A DNA stretch of 34,896 nt, taken from the NCBI GenBank assembly GCA_025352985.1, contig JANXRL010000171.1:1-34896 (forward strand), in the 5' to 3' direction. Positions 7,651 through 15,395 of the stretch are shown piece after piece. The DNA comes from Verrucomicrobiota bacterium. Its GTDB lineage: Bacteria > Verrucomicrobiota > Verrucomicrobiia > Opitutales > Opitutaceae. The translations under genes and the position numbers were made by a program. Positions within the stretch are counted from its first letter, which is position 1; the number at the start of each line of letters is the position of its first letter. Under the pieces are notes generated by a model, which was not told where the DNA came from, searched no databases, and was given only the letters and a program-made list of their open reading frames with translations.

Positions 7651-8244
7651 ATGCCTCTCGCGATCGCGCTTATTCTGTCCGCCACGCTTTATCGGATCGT
7701 CGCCGTCTGGAATCCCGGCCTCGTCAATTTCTCGCCGCTCATGGCCCTGGCGTTCTGCGGCGCGGTTTATTTCCGCTCCGCCCGCCTGTGGTTCGTGCCG
7801 TTCTTAGCGCTCAGCCTCTCCGATCTCTACATCAACCATTATTACGCGACGCAGATGGGATACTCGTGGGACGGCGTCGGCGTCCTGACCCGCACGGCTT
7901 GCTTTGCCGCCGCGCTCGGCTTGGGATTGATTGTCGCGCGCCGCAAGAACTGGCTCAATCTCTTCAGCGGCGCACTCGGTGGCTCGGTGATTTTCTACCT
8001 AGCAACCAACACCGCTTCCTGGGCGACCGATCCGTTTTACGCGCGCAATGTCGTCGGCTGGTGGCAAGCGTTGACCGTGGGACATCTGGAATTCGCCCCC
8101 ACGCTTTACTTTTTCCGCAACACCTTCGCAAGCGATCTGCTCTTCACCGGCTTGTTCGCTCTCGCCATGGAATACGCCTCCCTGCGCGCCGGTCACCCCA
8201 GCCTGCTGGATCGCACTCCCGAGGTGGCGACGGTTCGCGCCTGA
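7651..8244 (+). CDS. DUF6580 family integral membrane protein
   Basis: 197 aa from the ATG at 7651 (MPLAIALILSATLYRI). An upstream in-frame ATG at 7606 is possible. There are about five or six hydrophobic segments, with family-like patches VNFSPLMALAFCGAVYF and PFLALSLSDLYINHYY. The size, the short loops and the N-terminal FSPxxALAxFxGAxF pattern are those of DUF6580 proteins, which resemble S-components of ECF vitamin transporters. Its position just after the cobalamin adenosyltransferase makes a corrinoid-related transport role a reasonable hypothesis, but no ligand is proven. It ends in convergent orientation to phoH, with a bidirectional terminator between them. Confidence 0.8.
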   Translation: MPLAIALILSATLYRIVAVWNPGLVNFSPLMALAFCGAVYFRSARLWFVPFLALSLSDLYINHYYATQMGYSWDGVGVLTRTACFAAALGLGLIVARRKNWLNLFSGALGGSVIFYLATNTASWATDPFYARNVVGWWQALTVGHLEFAPTLYFFRNTFASDLLFTGLFALAMEYASLRAGHPSLLDRTPEVATVRA

Positions 8245-8258
8245 GTGCCCGATTAAGG

Positions 8259-8283
8259 GGTAGGAGCCTGCTTGCAGGAGAGG
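8259..8283 (+). repeat. REP-like palindrome
   Basis: GGTAGGAGCCTGCTTGCAGG contains the stem CCTGC-TT-GCAGG behind a GTAGGAG head. The layout is that of known bacterial REP elements (GTGGGAGC, stem, TTG loop). A second member lies at 14528-14552. It sits in the intergenic gap just after the DUF6580 gene. Confidence 0.65.
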
Positions 8284-8341
8284 GTTTGGTGAACTTCCGA
8301 ACCTCAGAACCGCCTGCAAACAGTCTCCACCTTTTCCCCAA

Positions 8342-8381
8342 AAAAACGCCCGCCTCTTTTGAAAGCGGGCGTTTTTGTTTT
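8342..8381. terminator. Bidirectional rho-independent terminator between convergent genes
   Basis: AAAAACGCCCGC and GCGGGCGTTTTT form a perfect 12-bp stem around an 11-base loop. A T-rich tail follows on the plus strand and an A-rich flank on the other side. It lies between the DUF6580 gene (plus) and phoH (minus), and can end transcripts from both. Confidence 0.9.
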
Positions 8382-8407
8382 CAGAAACCGGACGGCTTGT
8401 CGCGGGC

Positions 8408-9976
8408 TTACAAAAGATCTGCCGCGAGTTCTGCCAGCTTGGAACGTTCGCCCTTCGTGAGCTTCACATGGGCCGAGATCGCGTGGCCCTTCATACGGTT
8501 ATAGCAATAGACGAGGCCGTTGCTGCGTGAATCGACGTAGGGATTGTCGATCTGCGCCGGATCGCCGATGAGGACGATCTTCGAGCCTTCCGAAATGCGG
8601 GTGATGACCGTCTTCACCTCGTGCGGCGTGAGCTGCTGCGCTTCGTCGAGGATGAAGAAACGGCGGGCGATCGACCGGCCGCGGATGAAGCACAGCGCCT
8701 CGACCTCGACCAGACCGCTCTTGATGAGACGCTCGTAGGGTTTGATCGGCACCGCGCTGCCACCGTTACCGCCACCATGGTGATGATTACCGCCATTCGA
8801 ACTGTGGCTGGAAACCGATTCGTTACGCGACATCTCAAGCGCACTCGGTTTGTTTTTCTGCTGCTTCTTGGAAACTTTTTTCGAGGCGAACTGCGGCTCC
8901 TTTGACGGCTTCGAAGGCATGAGCACCTCAAGCGCATCGAAGTAAGGCTGAAGCCAAGGCTTCATTTTTTCTTCAAGCGTGCCGGGGAGGAACCCGATGT
9001 CCTTGCCGAGCGCGATGACCGGACGGGAGATCGAGAGGCCGTCGTAGAGCGAACGGTCATCGTGCGTCTGATGAAGCGCACAGCCGATGGAAAGCAGAGT
9101 CTTGCCTGTGCCCGCCTTTCCAAAGCAGGTCACGAGCGAGATCGAATCATCGAGCAGCGCGTCCATGAAGAACTGCTGCTCAAGATTACGCGCGCGGATC
9201 GAGATGCCACCGGGGGCCTTGATACTTTCGGGGATACGAAGGCGCTTCACCAAGCCTTCGCCATAGTAGCGAGCCGGCATCGTCTTACCTTCGTCGGAGC
9301 GCAGCAGGACGTATTCGTTGAGAAAAAGCGCGGCGGCCGCCTCCTTACCGATGTCGAACTCGCCTTCCGAACAGAAGCGCTGGATTTCGTAAATGGTGAC
9401 AGGAATCTCGCGGTAGGAATTCTCGTCGATCTCCTCGGGGACCTTGTCGTTGAGGTAGTCCTGCGCCTCGAGTCCGACCGCTCGCGCCTTGAGTGCTACG
9501 TTGACGTCCTTCGTCACGAGGATCGTGGGCGGCGAGTAGCGCTCCTGCACAAAAAGCGCGGATGCGATGATGCGGTTGTCCTTCTTCGAAAAATCGGAGA
9601 GGACCGCGCGCAGTTTCTGCATCAGGGGGGCGTCGCGCATCGCGGCGCTGTCCGCCATGTAAGGGTTGATGATGACGGAAAGCGTGCCGCCAGTTTCCAG
9701 CTTCACGCCCTCATGCATCGAACGAGAATCGGGCAAAAGCTCCGAGAGGATGCGGTGCACGCGGCGGGCGTTGCGGCCGCGCTCGGTGGACTGCTCGGTT
9801 TTGATGGCATCCAGTTCTTCCAAAACCTCGACCGGTATGGCCAGGTTGTTGTCCTCAAATTTAAAAATCGACTGCGGGTCGTGGAGGAGGACGTTGGTAT
9901 CCAGGACGAAGGTCTTCGCCTTTGCAGAGACCTTGAGCTGCGGTTTAGAGGCTTTGGCCTCGCTCAGGTGTTCCAT
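8408..9976 (-). CDS. PhoH family ATPase with N-terminal PIN domain (PhoH2/YlaK type)
   Basis: 522 aa. Residues 22 to about 160 form a PIN-type RNase domain (FVLDTNVLLHDP, VEVLEELD, later ILVTKDVNVALKA). The C-terminal PhoH P-loop ATPase has Walker A GKAGTGKTLLS near residue 284 and Walker B FFILDEAQQLTP, followed by VLIGDPAQID. PhoH2 proteins couple RNA unwinding to PIN-domain cleavage. Between Walker A and B there is a long low-complexity insert (KKVSKKQQKNK, then NGGNHHHGGGNGG), rich in Lys, Ser, His and Gly, which looks disordered. The gene follows a 107-aa hypothetical on the same strand after a 105-bp gap. The family assignment is firm; the cellular target is not known. Confidence 0.95.
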   Translation of the reverse strand: MEHLSEAKASKPQLKVSAKAKTFVLDTNVLLHDPQSIFKFEDNNLAIPVEVLEELDAIKTEQSTERGRNARRVHRILSELLPDSRSMHEGVKLETGGTLSVIINPYMADSAAMRDAPLMQKLRAVLSDFSKKDNRIIASALFVQERYSPPTILVTKDVNVALKARAVGLEAQDYLNDKVPEEIDENSYREIPVTIYEIQRFCSEGEFDIGKEAAAALFLNEYVLLRSDEGKTMPARYYGEGLVKRLRIPESIKAPGGISIRARNLEQQFFMDALLDDSISLVTCFGKAGTGKTLLSIGCALHQTHDDRSLYDGLSISRPVIALGKDIGFLPGTLEEKMKPWLQPYFDALEVLMPSKPSKEPQFASKKVSKKQQKNKPSALEMSRNESVSSHSSNGGNHHHGGGNGGSAVPIKPYERLIKSGLVEVEALCFIRGRSIARRFFILDEAQQLTPHEVKTVITRISEGSKIVLIGDPAQIDNPYVDSRSNGLVYCYNRMKGHAISAHVKLTKGERSKLAELAADLL

Positions 9977-10081
9977 TTAGGGTGGTGAGTAACTTGTGAA
10001 TAGAGCCTGCACGCGGACGGGCTTTTGTCCATGCAAGAGTTGGGCCACTTTGATAAAAGTTACATGCCCGTCACCGTCGGC

Positions 10082-10405
10082 TCAGGCGTAGGGGCGCACC
10101 GGAGTGCCGTCCGCGGATTTTTGCTTTGCTTTCACTGGTGCCCAGACACGCAGGAGATATTCCGCCAGATTTCGCAGGCTGATCCGGCGCAGTCCTTCGC
10201 GTTGCGCAACTTCTCGAAACGGCGACGCCACCGCCGAACGTTCCTCATAATACCGCCATAACTCTTCCTCCAGCGTGATCGCCGCGCCGTGCGGATCAGT
10301 AGCCCGTGCGGAAATCGTGCCCACCTTGTCCTGCCAATGGCGTTTTTCGTCGGGATTCTGCTGCACGTAATCAAACATCATCTGTTCCGCGCGGTTCAGG
10401 CTCAT
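10082..10405 (-). CDS. Small hypothetical protein upstream of phoH
   Basis: 107 aa, starting MSLNRAEQMMFDYVQQNPDEK. It is mostly helical and charged, contains EELWRYYEERS and REGLRRISLRNLAEYLLRVW, and has no signal peptide or membrane segment. The reading frame uses codons like those of real genes here, and the divergent gap to the gene at 10521 leaves room for a promoter. I do not recognise a family. It lies 105 bp upstream of phoH on the same strand and could share its transcript. Confidence 0.7.
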   Translation of the reverse strand: MSLNRAEQMMFDYVQQNPDEKRHWQDKVGTISARATDPHGAAITLEEELWRYYEERSAVASPFREVAQREGLRRISLRNLAEYLLRVWAPVKAKQKSADGTPVRPYA

Positions 10406-10520
10406 GGGTGCGACACCGTGCGCACGTCTCCGCGAAAAACAACCGAAAATCCCCGCGCCACGACGACATTGCTTTTGAACGGCATTCTTTTAGATTCAAA
10501 TCACTTCATCCATACTTTTC

Positions 10521-11339
10521 ATGTGGCAAAAACTTAAGGAACAATTCCCCGCCGTCCTCACGACCGTTATCCTCGTCGGCCTCGTCCTCGGCGCATACGT
10601 CAATTTCAAGGTCATCCCCGACCTCAACTCCGAACGCCAGCGCGAGATCGCCGATCTCAAGGAACAGCACAGCGCTGAACTTCAGGCCTCCGCCGAGCAG
10701 ACGCGGCGCCAGATCGAGGCCGTCAACACGCTTCTCAAGGACGCCATCGCCAAACGCTCCGCCGACGCTCTCATGACCGACGCGGAATTCGCCAAGGCCA
10801 ACGAATCCAAGGTCAACCAGCTCGCCGAAGCCATCGCGCAAAAAATCCAGCCCTTCAACCCGCTGCCCAAGACTCCGGAGGAAGCCGAGCGCCTGCAGAA
10901 CGAACAGGTGGACAAAGTTTCCAGCCGCCTCTCCGAAAAAATCCAGCCCATCCTCGCCGACATCGCCAAGGATCAGAATCTCACACGGGAGTCGCTCGCC
11001 ACCTACAGCCAGCGAATCGCCGATCAGGTCGGCTCCGTTCTTACCGCCGAACTCGCCAAGAACCAGATGCTCAACAACAACCTAGTCCAAGCCCATTCGG
11101 TCGCCGAACAATCCCTCGCCCTCTCACACGAGACTGTCGCCCTGTATCTGAGCTCCCTCAAGGAACAAGGCGTGCTCACCCGCATCCTCTCGTTGCCCGC
11201 CAACGTCATCAAGGACATCTCCAGCTTCAGCATCGTTAACAGCAGCGAGCGCAAAAAAAAGGAGCAGGAGCTCGTGGACAAAATGAACGCGATTCAGAAA
11301 CAGCTCGACGATATCCAAGCGGCCAGCCCCAAGAAATAA
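10521..11339 (+). CDS. Single-pass membrane protein with a long coiled coil, unknown function
   Basis: 272 aa. A short N-terminal stretch is followed by one membrane segment (VLTTVILVGLVLGAYVNF, about 12-29). A mostly helical, heptad-rich domain makes up the rest (ERQREIADLKEQHSAELQ at the start, KKKEQELVDKMNAIQKQLDD at the end). No catalytic motif is visible. This architecture suggests an inner-membrane anchored structural or tethering protein, with the helical part probably periplasmic or cytoplasmic depending on orientation. It is monocistronic with a terminator 25 bp after the stop. The family is not recognised. Confidence 0.83.
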   Translation: MWQKLKEQFPAVLTTVILVGLVLGAYVNFKVIPDLNSERQREIADLKEQHSAELQASAEQTRRQIEAVNTLLKDAIAKRSADALMTDAEFAKANESKVNQLAEAIAQKIQPFNPLPKTPEEAERLQNEQVDKVSSRLSEKIQPILADIAKDQNLTRESLATYSQRIADQVGSVLTAELAKNQMLNNNLVQAHSVAEQSLALSHETVALYLSSLKEQGVLTRILSLPANVIKDISSFSIVNSSERKKKEQELVDKMNAIQKQLDDIQAASPKK

Positions 11340-11364
11340 ATCCTTCTCTTTTGTTCTTTCTCGA

Positions 11365-11396
11365 CCACACCGCATCCCACGGCGTGGTTTTTTATT
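11365..11396 (+). terminator. Rho-independent terminator after the coiled-coil gene
   Basis: CCACACCG and CGGCGTGG form an 8-position stem with one mismatch around CATCCCA, followed directly by TTTTTTATT. Confidence 0.8.
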
Positions 11397-11463
11397 GTCC
11401 GATCTCGATGCGGCGTATGGGAAACCCCTCCATTTGCAGATAAATTTTCCCAATAGCTGCCAC

Positions 11464-11479
11464 GGGCACGCGTTCTGCT
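11464..11479 (+). promoter_or_regulatory. Candidate sigma-54 (-24/-12) promoter of the transporter operon
   Basis: GGGCACGCGTTCTGCT matches the consensus TGGCACG-N4-TTGCW with the exact spacing between the GG and GC doublets and two mismatches. Predicted transcription would start near 11490, just before the tandem TAACAC element. It is weaker than the match at 18857, but the same motif order precedes both halves of the nitrogen island. Confidence 0.5.
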
Positions 11480-11491
11480 AAAATAAAGTTG

Positions 11492-11519
11492 GTAACACTT
11501 TTTACCATAATCGTAACAC
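11492..11519 (+). promoter_or_regulatory. Tandem GTAACAC operator-like element (copy 1)
   Basis: Two identical GTAACAC heptamers are separated by exactly 14 bases (period 21, two helical turns) and end 11 bases before the ABC transporter ATG. Over 30 positions it matches the element at 18873-18900 at 22. GTAACAC is, as I recall, the half-site of the Desulfovibrio NikR operator, which uses an inverted partner with N13-14 spacing; here the halves are direct repeats. A NikR-family regulator is encoded at 16813. Confidence 0.65.
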
Positions 11520-11530
11520 TTATCCTCACC

Positions 11531-12505
11531 ATGCGCCTACGTAACCTGATTGTCCTCCTCGCGGTTGCCGCCACTTCCGCCGCCTCCGCCGCCCCTCTTA
11601 AAATCGCCTTTTCAGACTGGCCCGGCTGGACCGCCCTCGAAATCGCCGCCCAGAAGGGCTGGTTCAAGGAAGCCGGCGTTGATGTTGATCTCCTCTGGTT
11701 CGAATATGGCCCGTCCATGGAGGCTTTCACGGCGGGCAAGTGCGACGCCGTGACCGTCACCAACGGCGACGCCCTCGTCACCGGCGCCGGCGGCGCCAAA
11801 AACATCGCCGTCCTCATCACCGACTACTCCAACGGTAACGACATGATCGTCGGCCAGCCCGGCATCAAATCCATCAAGGACCTGAAGGGCAAAAAAGTCG
11901 GCATCGAGATCGGCTTCGTCGAACACCTCCTCCTTTTGAACGGCCTGAAGAAAGCCGGCATGGCCGAGTCCGACGTCACCCTTGTCCCCACGCCCACCAA
12001 CCAGACCCCGCAGGTGCTCGCCTCCGGTCAGGTTGACGCCATTGGCGCCTGGCAGCCCAATTGCGGCGCCGCCCTCAAGGCCGTCGCCGGCTCCAAGCCC
12101 GTTTACACCAGCGCCGACGCTCCCGGACTCATCTATGACGCCATCGTGGTCACACCCCAAAGCCTCGCCCAGCACCGCGCCGAGTGGGTAAAGGTTGTCA
12201 AAGTTTGGGACAAAATCGTCGCCTACCTCGCCGACCCGAAGACCCGCGAAGACGGCATCAAGATCATGGCCGCCCGCGCCGGCGTGGACCCGAAGGAATA
12301 CGCTGCGTTTATGCCCGGCACCCGCCTGCTCACCCTTGACGAAGGCGCCAAAGTCCTCACCACAAAAACAGACGGCCTCGATTCCGTCATCGGCTCCTCC
12401 AAGATTGCCAACGAGTTCAACGTGAAAAACGGCGTCTACAAAGAGTCACAGGACGTGGGCGGCTACCTCGACGCCTCCCTGACCGTTGACGCGCTGAAGA
12501 AGTAA
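11531..12505 (+). CDS. ABC transporter substrate-binding protein, urea-carboxylase-associated (NitT/TauT family)
   Basis: 324 aa from the ATG at 11531, which gives a signal peptide (MRLRNLIVLLAVAATSAASA, then APLKIAFSDWPGW). The ORF-track start at 11489 falls inside the operator region. The mature part has the periplasmic type II fold of the NitT/TauT/SsuA group (WPGWTALEIAAQKGWFKEAGV, later DLKGKKVGIEIG). The subgroup beside urea/guanidine carboxylases is thought to bind urea or guanidine-like small nitrogen compounds. It is the first gene of the transporter operon, followed by a hairpin that may raise its expression over the membrane subunits. The exact ligand is inferred only from context. 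Confidence 0.92.
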   Translation: MRLRNLIVLLAVAATSAASAAPLKIAFSDWPGWTALEIAAQKGWFKEAGVDVDLLWFEYGPSMEAFTAGKCDAVTVTNGDALVTGAGGAKNIAVLITDYSNGNDMIVGQPGIKSIKDLKGKKVGIEIGFVEHLLLLNGLKKAGMAESDVTLVPTPTNQTPQVLASGQVDAIGAWQPNCGAALKAVAGSKPVYTSADAPGLIYDAIVVTPQSLAQHRAEWVKVVKVWDKIVAYLADPKTREDGIKIMAARAGVDPKEYAAFMPGTRLLTLDEGAKVLTTKTDGLDSVIGSSKIANEFNVKNGVYKESQDVGGYLDASLTVDALKK

Positions 12506-12524
12506 GCTTTCGCCCACCCAACAC

Positions 12525-12558
12525 CGGGTGCGTTGGAACCCAACGCACCCGTTTTCTT
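12525..12558 (+). terminator. Strong intra-operon hairpin after the binding-protein gene
   Basis: CGGGTGCGTTGG and its exact reverse complement form a perfect 12-bp stem with a 3-base loop, followed by TTTTCTT. It lies between the binding-protein gene and the permease gene of the same operon. It probably acts as a partial terminator or mRNA-stabilising element, so that binding protein is made in excess of permease and ATPase. Confidence 0.8.
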
Positions 12559-12583
12559 ATCGCCCAGCTTTACGCAGGCTCTC

Positions 12584-13624
12584 ATGTCACGCCCACGCTG
12601 GTTCTCCGTCCGCCAAGAGCTGACCCCCAAGCGCAGCCGCTTTCTCGGCGTGCTCGCTTTCATGCTGCCGCTGGCGTTGTGGAGCCTGTTCAGCTACATA
12701 CCCTGGCTCTGGCACCCGATGGTCAAGGTGACCGACCCCGGAGACGTGGACTGGATGCGCGCCGGCCTGCTCATCAATCGCCACGACTTCGACAAGGAAG
12801 TCGCCACCGCCCAGCTCGCCCACACGCACGCTCCCGTAGGATTTCGCGCAAACCCCATTTATTTTCCCGCTCCCCACGCCGTCATCCGCTCGCTCTATAC
12901 CGCCTTCACCACCGCGCCCGTCCTGAAGGGTGACCTCTGGCTCCACCAAAGCCTCTGGATGAGTATCCAGACGATCTTCTGGGGCTTCACGATTTCGTCC
13001 GTCGTTGGCATTCCGCTCGGCATTCTCTGCGGCTCCTTCATCGCGATCTCGCGCCTCACCGAGCCGTTCGTCGATTTCGTCCGTTACATGCCGGCCCCCG
13101 CGTTCGGCGCGCTCATGGTCGCCATCTTCGGCATTCAACTCGAACCCAAGATCGCCATCATCGTCATCGGCACCTTTTTCCAGCAGGTCCTCGTCGTCGC
13201 CAACACCGTCCGCAAAGTGGATTGCGCCCTCATCGAGGCCGCTCAAACCCTCGGTTCCAAACGTCGCCAGCTCGTCCTGCGCGTCATCGTCCCTGCCAGC
13301 CTGCCCGACCTCTACAACGACACCCGCATACTCCTCGGCTGGGCTTGGACCTACCTCATAGTCGCCGAGGTCGTCGGCGTCAGCTCGGGCATTTCTTTTT
13401 TCATCAACCAGCAGGCCAAATATAGGAATTTCGACAACGTTTACGCCGCCATCATCATCATCGGAATCCTCGGCCTCACCATCGACCAGATCCTCGCCTT
13501 CGTCGGCCACCGCCTCTTCCCCTGGAAAAATCCGCGTCCCAGCCGCATCCGCGCCTTTCTCGGAAAACTCTTCGGCCTCCGTCCCGCCTCCGCCGAAAAA
13601 CCCGTGCAACTCCTCCCGCAATGA
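12584..13624 (+). CDS. ABC transporter permease, urea-carboxylase-associated
   Basis: 346 aa from the ATG at 12584 ([11 protein letters not shown]). The in-frame ATG at 12533 lies inside the preceding hairpin and is unlikely. One N-terminal membrane segment ([20 protein letters not shown]) is followed by a soluble loop of about 80 residues, then a BPD_transp_1 core with five more segments and the EAA loop [22 protein letters not shown] that contacts the ATPase. The extra N-terminal segment and loop are typical of the urea-carboxylase-region permeases. Its stop overlaps the start of the ATPase gene by four bases (ATGA), indicating translational coupling. Confidence 0.93.
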   Translation: MSRPRWFSVRQELTPKRSRFLGVLAFMLPLALWSLFSYIPWLWHPMVKVTDPGDVDWMRAGLLINRHDFDKEVATAQLAHTHAPVGFRANPIYFPAPHAVIRSLYTAFTTAPVLKGDLWLHQSLWMSIQTIFWGFTISSVVGIPLGILCGSFIAISRLTEPFVDFVRYMPAPAFGALMVAIFGIQLEPKIAIIVIGTFFQQVLVVANTVRKVDCALIEAAQTLGSKRRQLVLRVIVPASLPDLYNDTRILLGWAWTYLIVAEVVGVSSGISFFINQQAKYRNFDNVYAAIIIIGILGLTIDQILAFVGHRLFPWKNPRPSRIRAFLGKLFGLRPASAEKPVQLLPQ

Positions 13625-14517
13625 GCGAGCCCCTTCCCGATTACCGCGACCAATCCCCCGCCGTCGCCGCCCGCTTTGCGAAAATCAAGGAGCGCCCCGT
13701 CGTCCTCGAAATTGATCGCCTAGGCCGCCAGTTCCCAGGCGAACACGGCCCCGTCGTGGCGCTGCGCGACATCTCTTTCAAAGTCCACCGCCGCGAATTC
13801 GTCTGCGTCATCGGCCCCTCCGGGTGCGGCAAGTCCACCCTCATCCGCATCATCGCCGGCCTCGACGAACCTACCTCCGGCCGCATGCTCGTGGACGGCA
13901 AGGAAACCAGCGGCCCCTGCCCCGAGCGCGGCATGGTTTTCCAAGGCTACACCCTCTTCCCGTGGCTCACGGTGAAAAAGAACGTCATGTTCGGCCTCAA
14001 GATGCAGGGCATGGACGGTGGCCAGGCGGATCGCGAGGCCCGCCAGTGGATCGACCTCGTCGGCCTCACGCGCTTCGCCGATACCTACCCCGCGCAACTC
14101 TCCGGCGGCATGAAGCAACGCACCGCTATCGCCCGCGCCCTCGCCGCCAACCCACGCGTCCTTCTCATGGACGAACCCTTCGGCGCCCTCGACGCCCAGA
14201 CCCGCGCCCAGATGCAGTCCCATCTCCTCGAAATCTGGCGCAACGTGGACGTCACCATCCTCTTCATCACCCACGATCTCGACGAAGCCATTTTCCTCGC
14301 CGACCGCATCCTCGTCCTCAAAGCCCACCCCGGCGAAGTCCAAGAGGTGATCGAGGTGCCTGTCCCGCGCCCCCGCAACCTCTCCCAGCTCAACTCACCC
14401 GAGTTCCTCGCCACCCGCCGCCGCCTCGAAGAACTCATCCACCCGCGCGTCGATGCTCACGCTCACGAACACCTGCCCATCATCCGTCTCACCCAAGCCG
14501 GCGACGACGTGGAATAA
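13621..14517 (+). CDS. ABC transporter ATP-binding protein, urea-carboxylase-associated (NitT/TauT type)
   Basis: 298 aa. It contains Walker [11 protein letters not shown], the Q-loop [14 protein letters not shown], the signature LSGGMKQR, Walker [13 protein letters not shown] and the switch histidine in FITHDLDEA, all in normal order. It therefore powers uptake through the permease at 12584. A 40-residue N-terminal extension before the core is unusual but mild. The ATG overlaps the permease stop (ATGA). A 51-bp gap with a REP-like palindrome separates it from the creatininase-family gene. Confidence 0.95.
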   Translation: MSEPLPDYRDQSPAVAARFAKIKERPVVLEIDRLGRQFPGEHGPVVALRDISFKVHRREFVCVIGPSGCGKSTLIRIIAGLDEPTSGRMLVDGKETSGPCPERGMVFQGYTLFPWLTVKKNVMFGLKMQGMDGGQADREARQWIDLVGLTRFADTYPAQLSGGMKQRTAIARALAANPRVLLMDEPFGALDAQTRAQMQSHLLEIWRNVDVTILFITHDLDEAIFLADRILVLKAHPGEVQEVIEVPVPRPRNLSQLNSPEFLATRRRLEELIHPRVDAHAHEHLPIIRLTQAGDDVE

Positions 14518-14527
14518 CCTGCCTTGA

Positions 14528-14552
14528 TGTAGGAGCCCGTTTACGGGCGATT
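14528..14552 (+). repeat. REP-like palindrome (second copy)
   Basis: GTAGGAGCCCGTTTACGGGC has the perfect stem GCCCGT-TT-ACGGGC behind the same GTAGGA head as the element at 8259-8283. It lies between the ATPase gene and the creatininase-family gene of one operon. Confidence 0.65.
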
Positions 14553-14568
14553 ACCCTTACGACCACTT

Positions 14569-15366
14569 ATGCCGCCCGCCAAGAAATCGAAAGCCCCCGT
14601 TCTCTGGAGCCGCTTAACCTGGCCCGAGATCGCCGCGCTTCCGTCCGACGGCATGGATGCCGTCATGCTCCCCTGCGGCGCGACCGAACAACACGGCCCG
14701 CACCTCGGCACCGGCATGGACACCTCGCTCGCCACCCACGTCTGCGCCGCCGTCTCCGCCGCGACCGGCGTGCCCGTTCTTCCCGCACTTTCCTACGGCT
14801 GTTCCCTCGGCCACTCCCACCGCTGGCCCGGCACGCTCGCCCTCCAACCCCAGACCCTCATCGCCCTCGTTACCGACCTTGGCGACTGGCTTTTTCGCGC
14901 CGGTTTTCGCCGCCTCTTTCTCGTCAACAGCCACGTCACCAACGCCGCCCCGCTCCGCTGCGCCCTCGAAATCCTCCGCAGCCGCCACGACGGCTTCATG
15001 GTCGCCGTCCTCAACACCGCCGAAGTCAGCCCCCGCGTGAAAAAAGCCTTCTGCGCCGACGCCGCCGACTGGCACGCCAACCAAGCCGAGACCGCCCTCA
15101 TGCTCGCGCTCGCCCCTGAGCTCACACGCCCGTCCCTCCTCTCCACTTCCGACGACCCCGACCGCACCACCGGTCTCGTCTTCGCCCATCCCGTCAACCG
15201 CACCAGCGCCAACGGCGTGACCGGCACGCCCTCCCGCGCCACCGCCGCCCAAGGCCACCGCCTCTTCCGCTGGATCGTCGCCGACCTCGCCAAAACCGTC
15301 CGCCGCGCCCTCCGCGAAAACCCTCCTCTCCCGCACGCTTACTCCGTCCCCGCTTCCGTTTCCTGA
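14569..15366 (+). CDS. Creatininase-family amidohydrolase
   Basis: 265 aa. The family hydrolyses C-N bonds of small cyclic or linear amides using two metal ions. The first metal motif is intact: [14 protein letters not shown] gives Glu40, His42 and Asp51, equivalent to E34, H36 and D45 of Pseudomonas creatininase. The next motif is altered: NSHVTN keeps His122 but has Thr where creatininase has Glu122 (and differs from the common NGHGGN). HANQAET matches the late glutamate motif. In this operon it may release guanidine, urea or an amine from a larger compound such as creatinine, but the substrate is not established. Its stop codon lies inside a dispersed repeat that also forms the leader of the glutamine synthetase gene. 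Confidence 0.87.
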   Translation: MPPAKKSKAPVLWSRLTWPEIAALPSDGMDAVMLPCGATEQHGPHLGTGMDTSLATHVCAAVSAATGVPVLPALSYGCSLGHSHRWPGTLALQPQTLIALVTDLGDWLFRAGFRRLFLVNSHVTNAAPLRCALEILRSRHDGFMVAVLNTAEVSPRVKKAFCADAADWHANQAETALMLALAPELTRPSLLSTSDDPDRTTGLVFAHPVNRTSANGVTGTPSRATAAQGHRLFRWIVADLAKTVRRALRENPPLPHAYSVPASVS

Positions 15367-15395
15367 TTTCCAGCTTTCCACATTAAAAAATTCCC
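15358..15395 (+). repeat. Dispersed leader repeat (TTTCCAGCTTTCC type), copy 1
   Basis: GTTTCCTGATTTCCAGCTTTCC followed by ACATTAAAAAATTCCC ends directly at the glnT start codon and contains the creatininase stop. Nearly the same block occurs at 20436-20473 before the carboxylase, where its inverted copy is also present. Confidence 0.7.

Noticed and set aside
11397-11530. Possible guanidine (ykkC) riboswitch in the transporter leader
   Set aside because: None of the conserved ykkC blocks were recognised; the leader is short and is better explained by the sigma-54-like promoter and tandem repeat.
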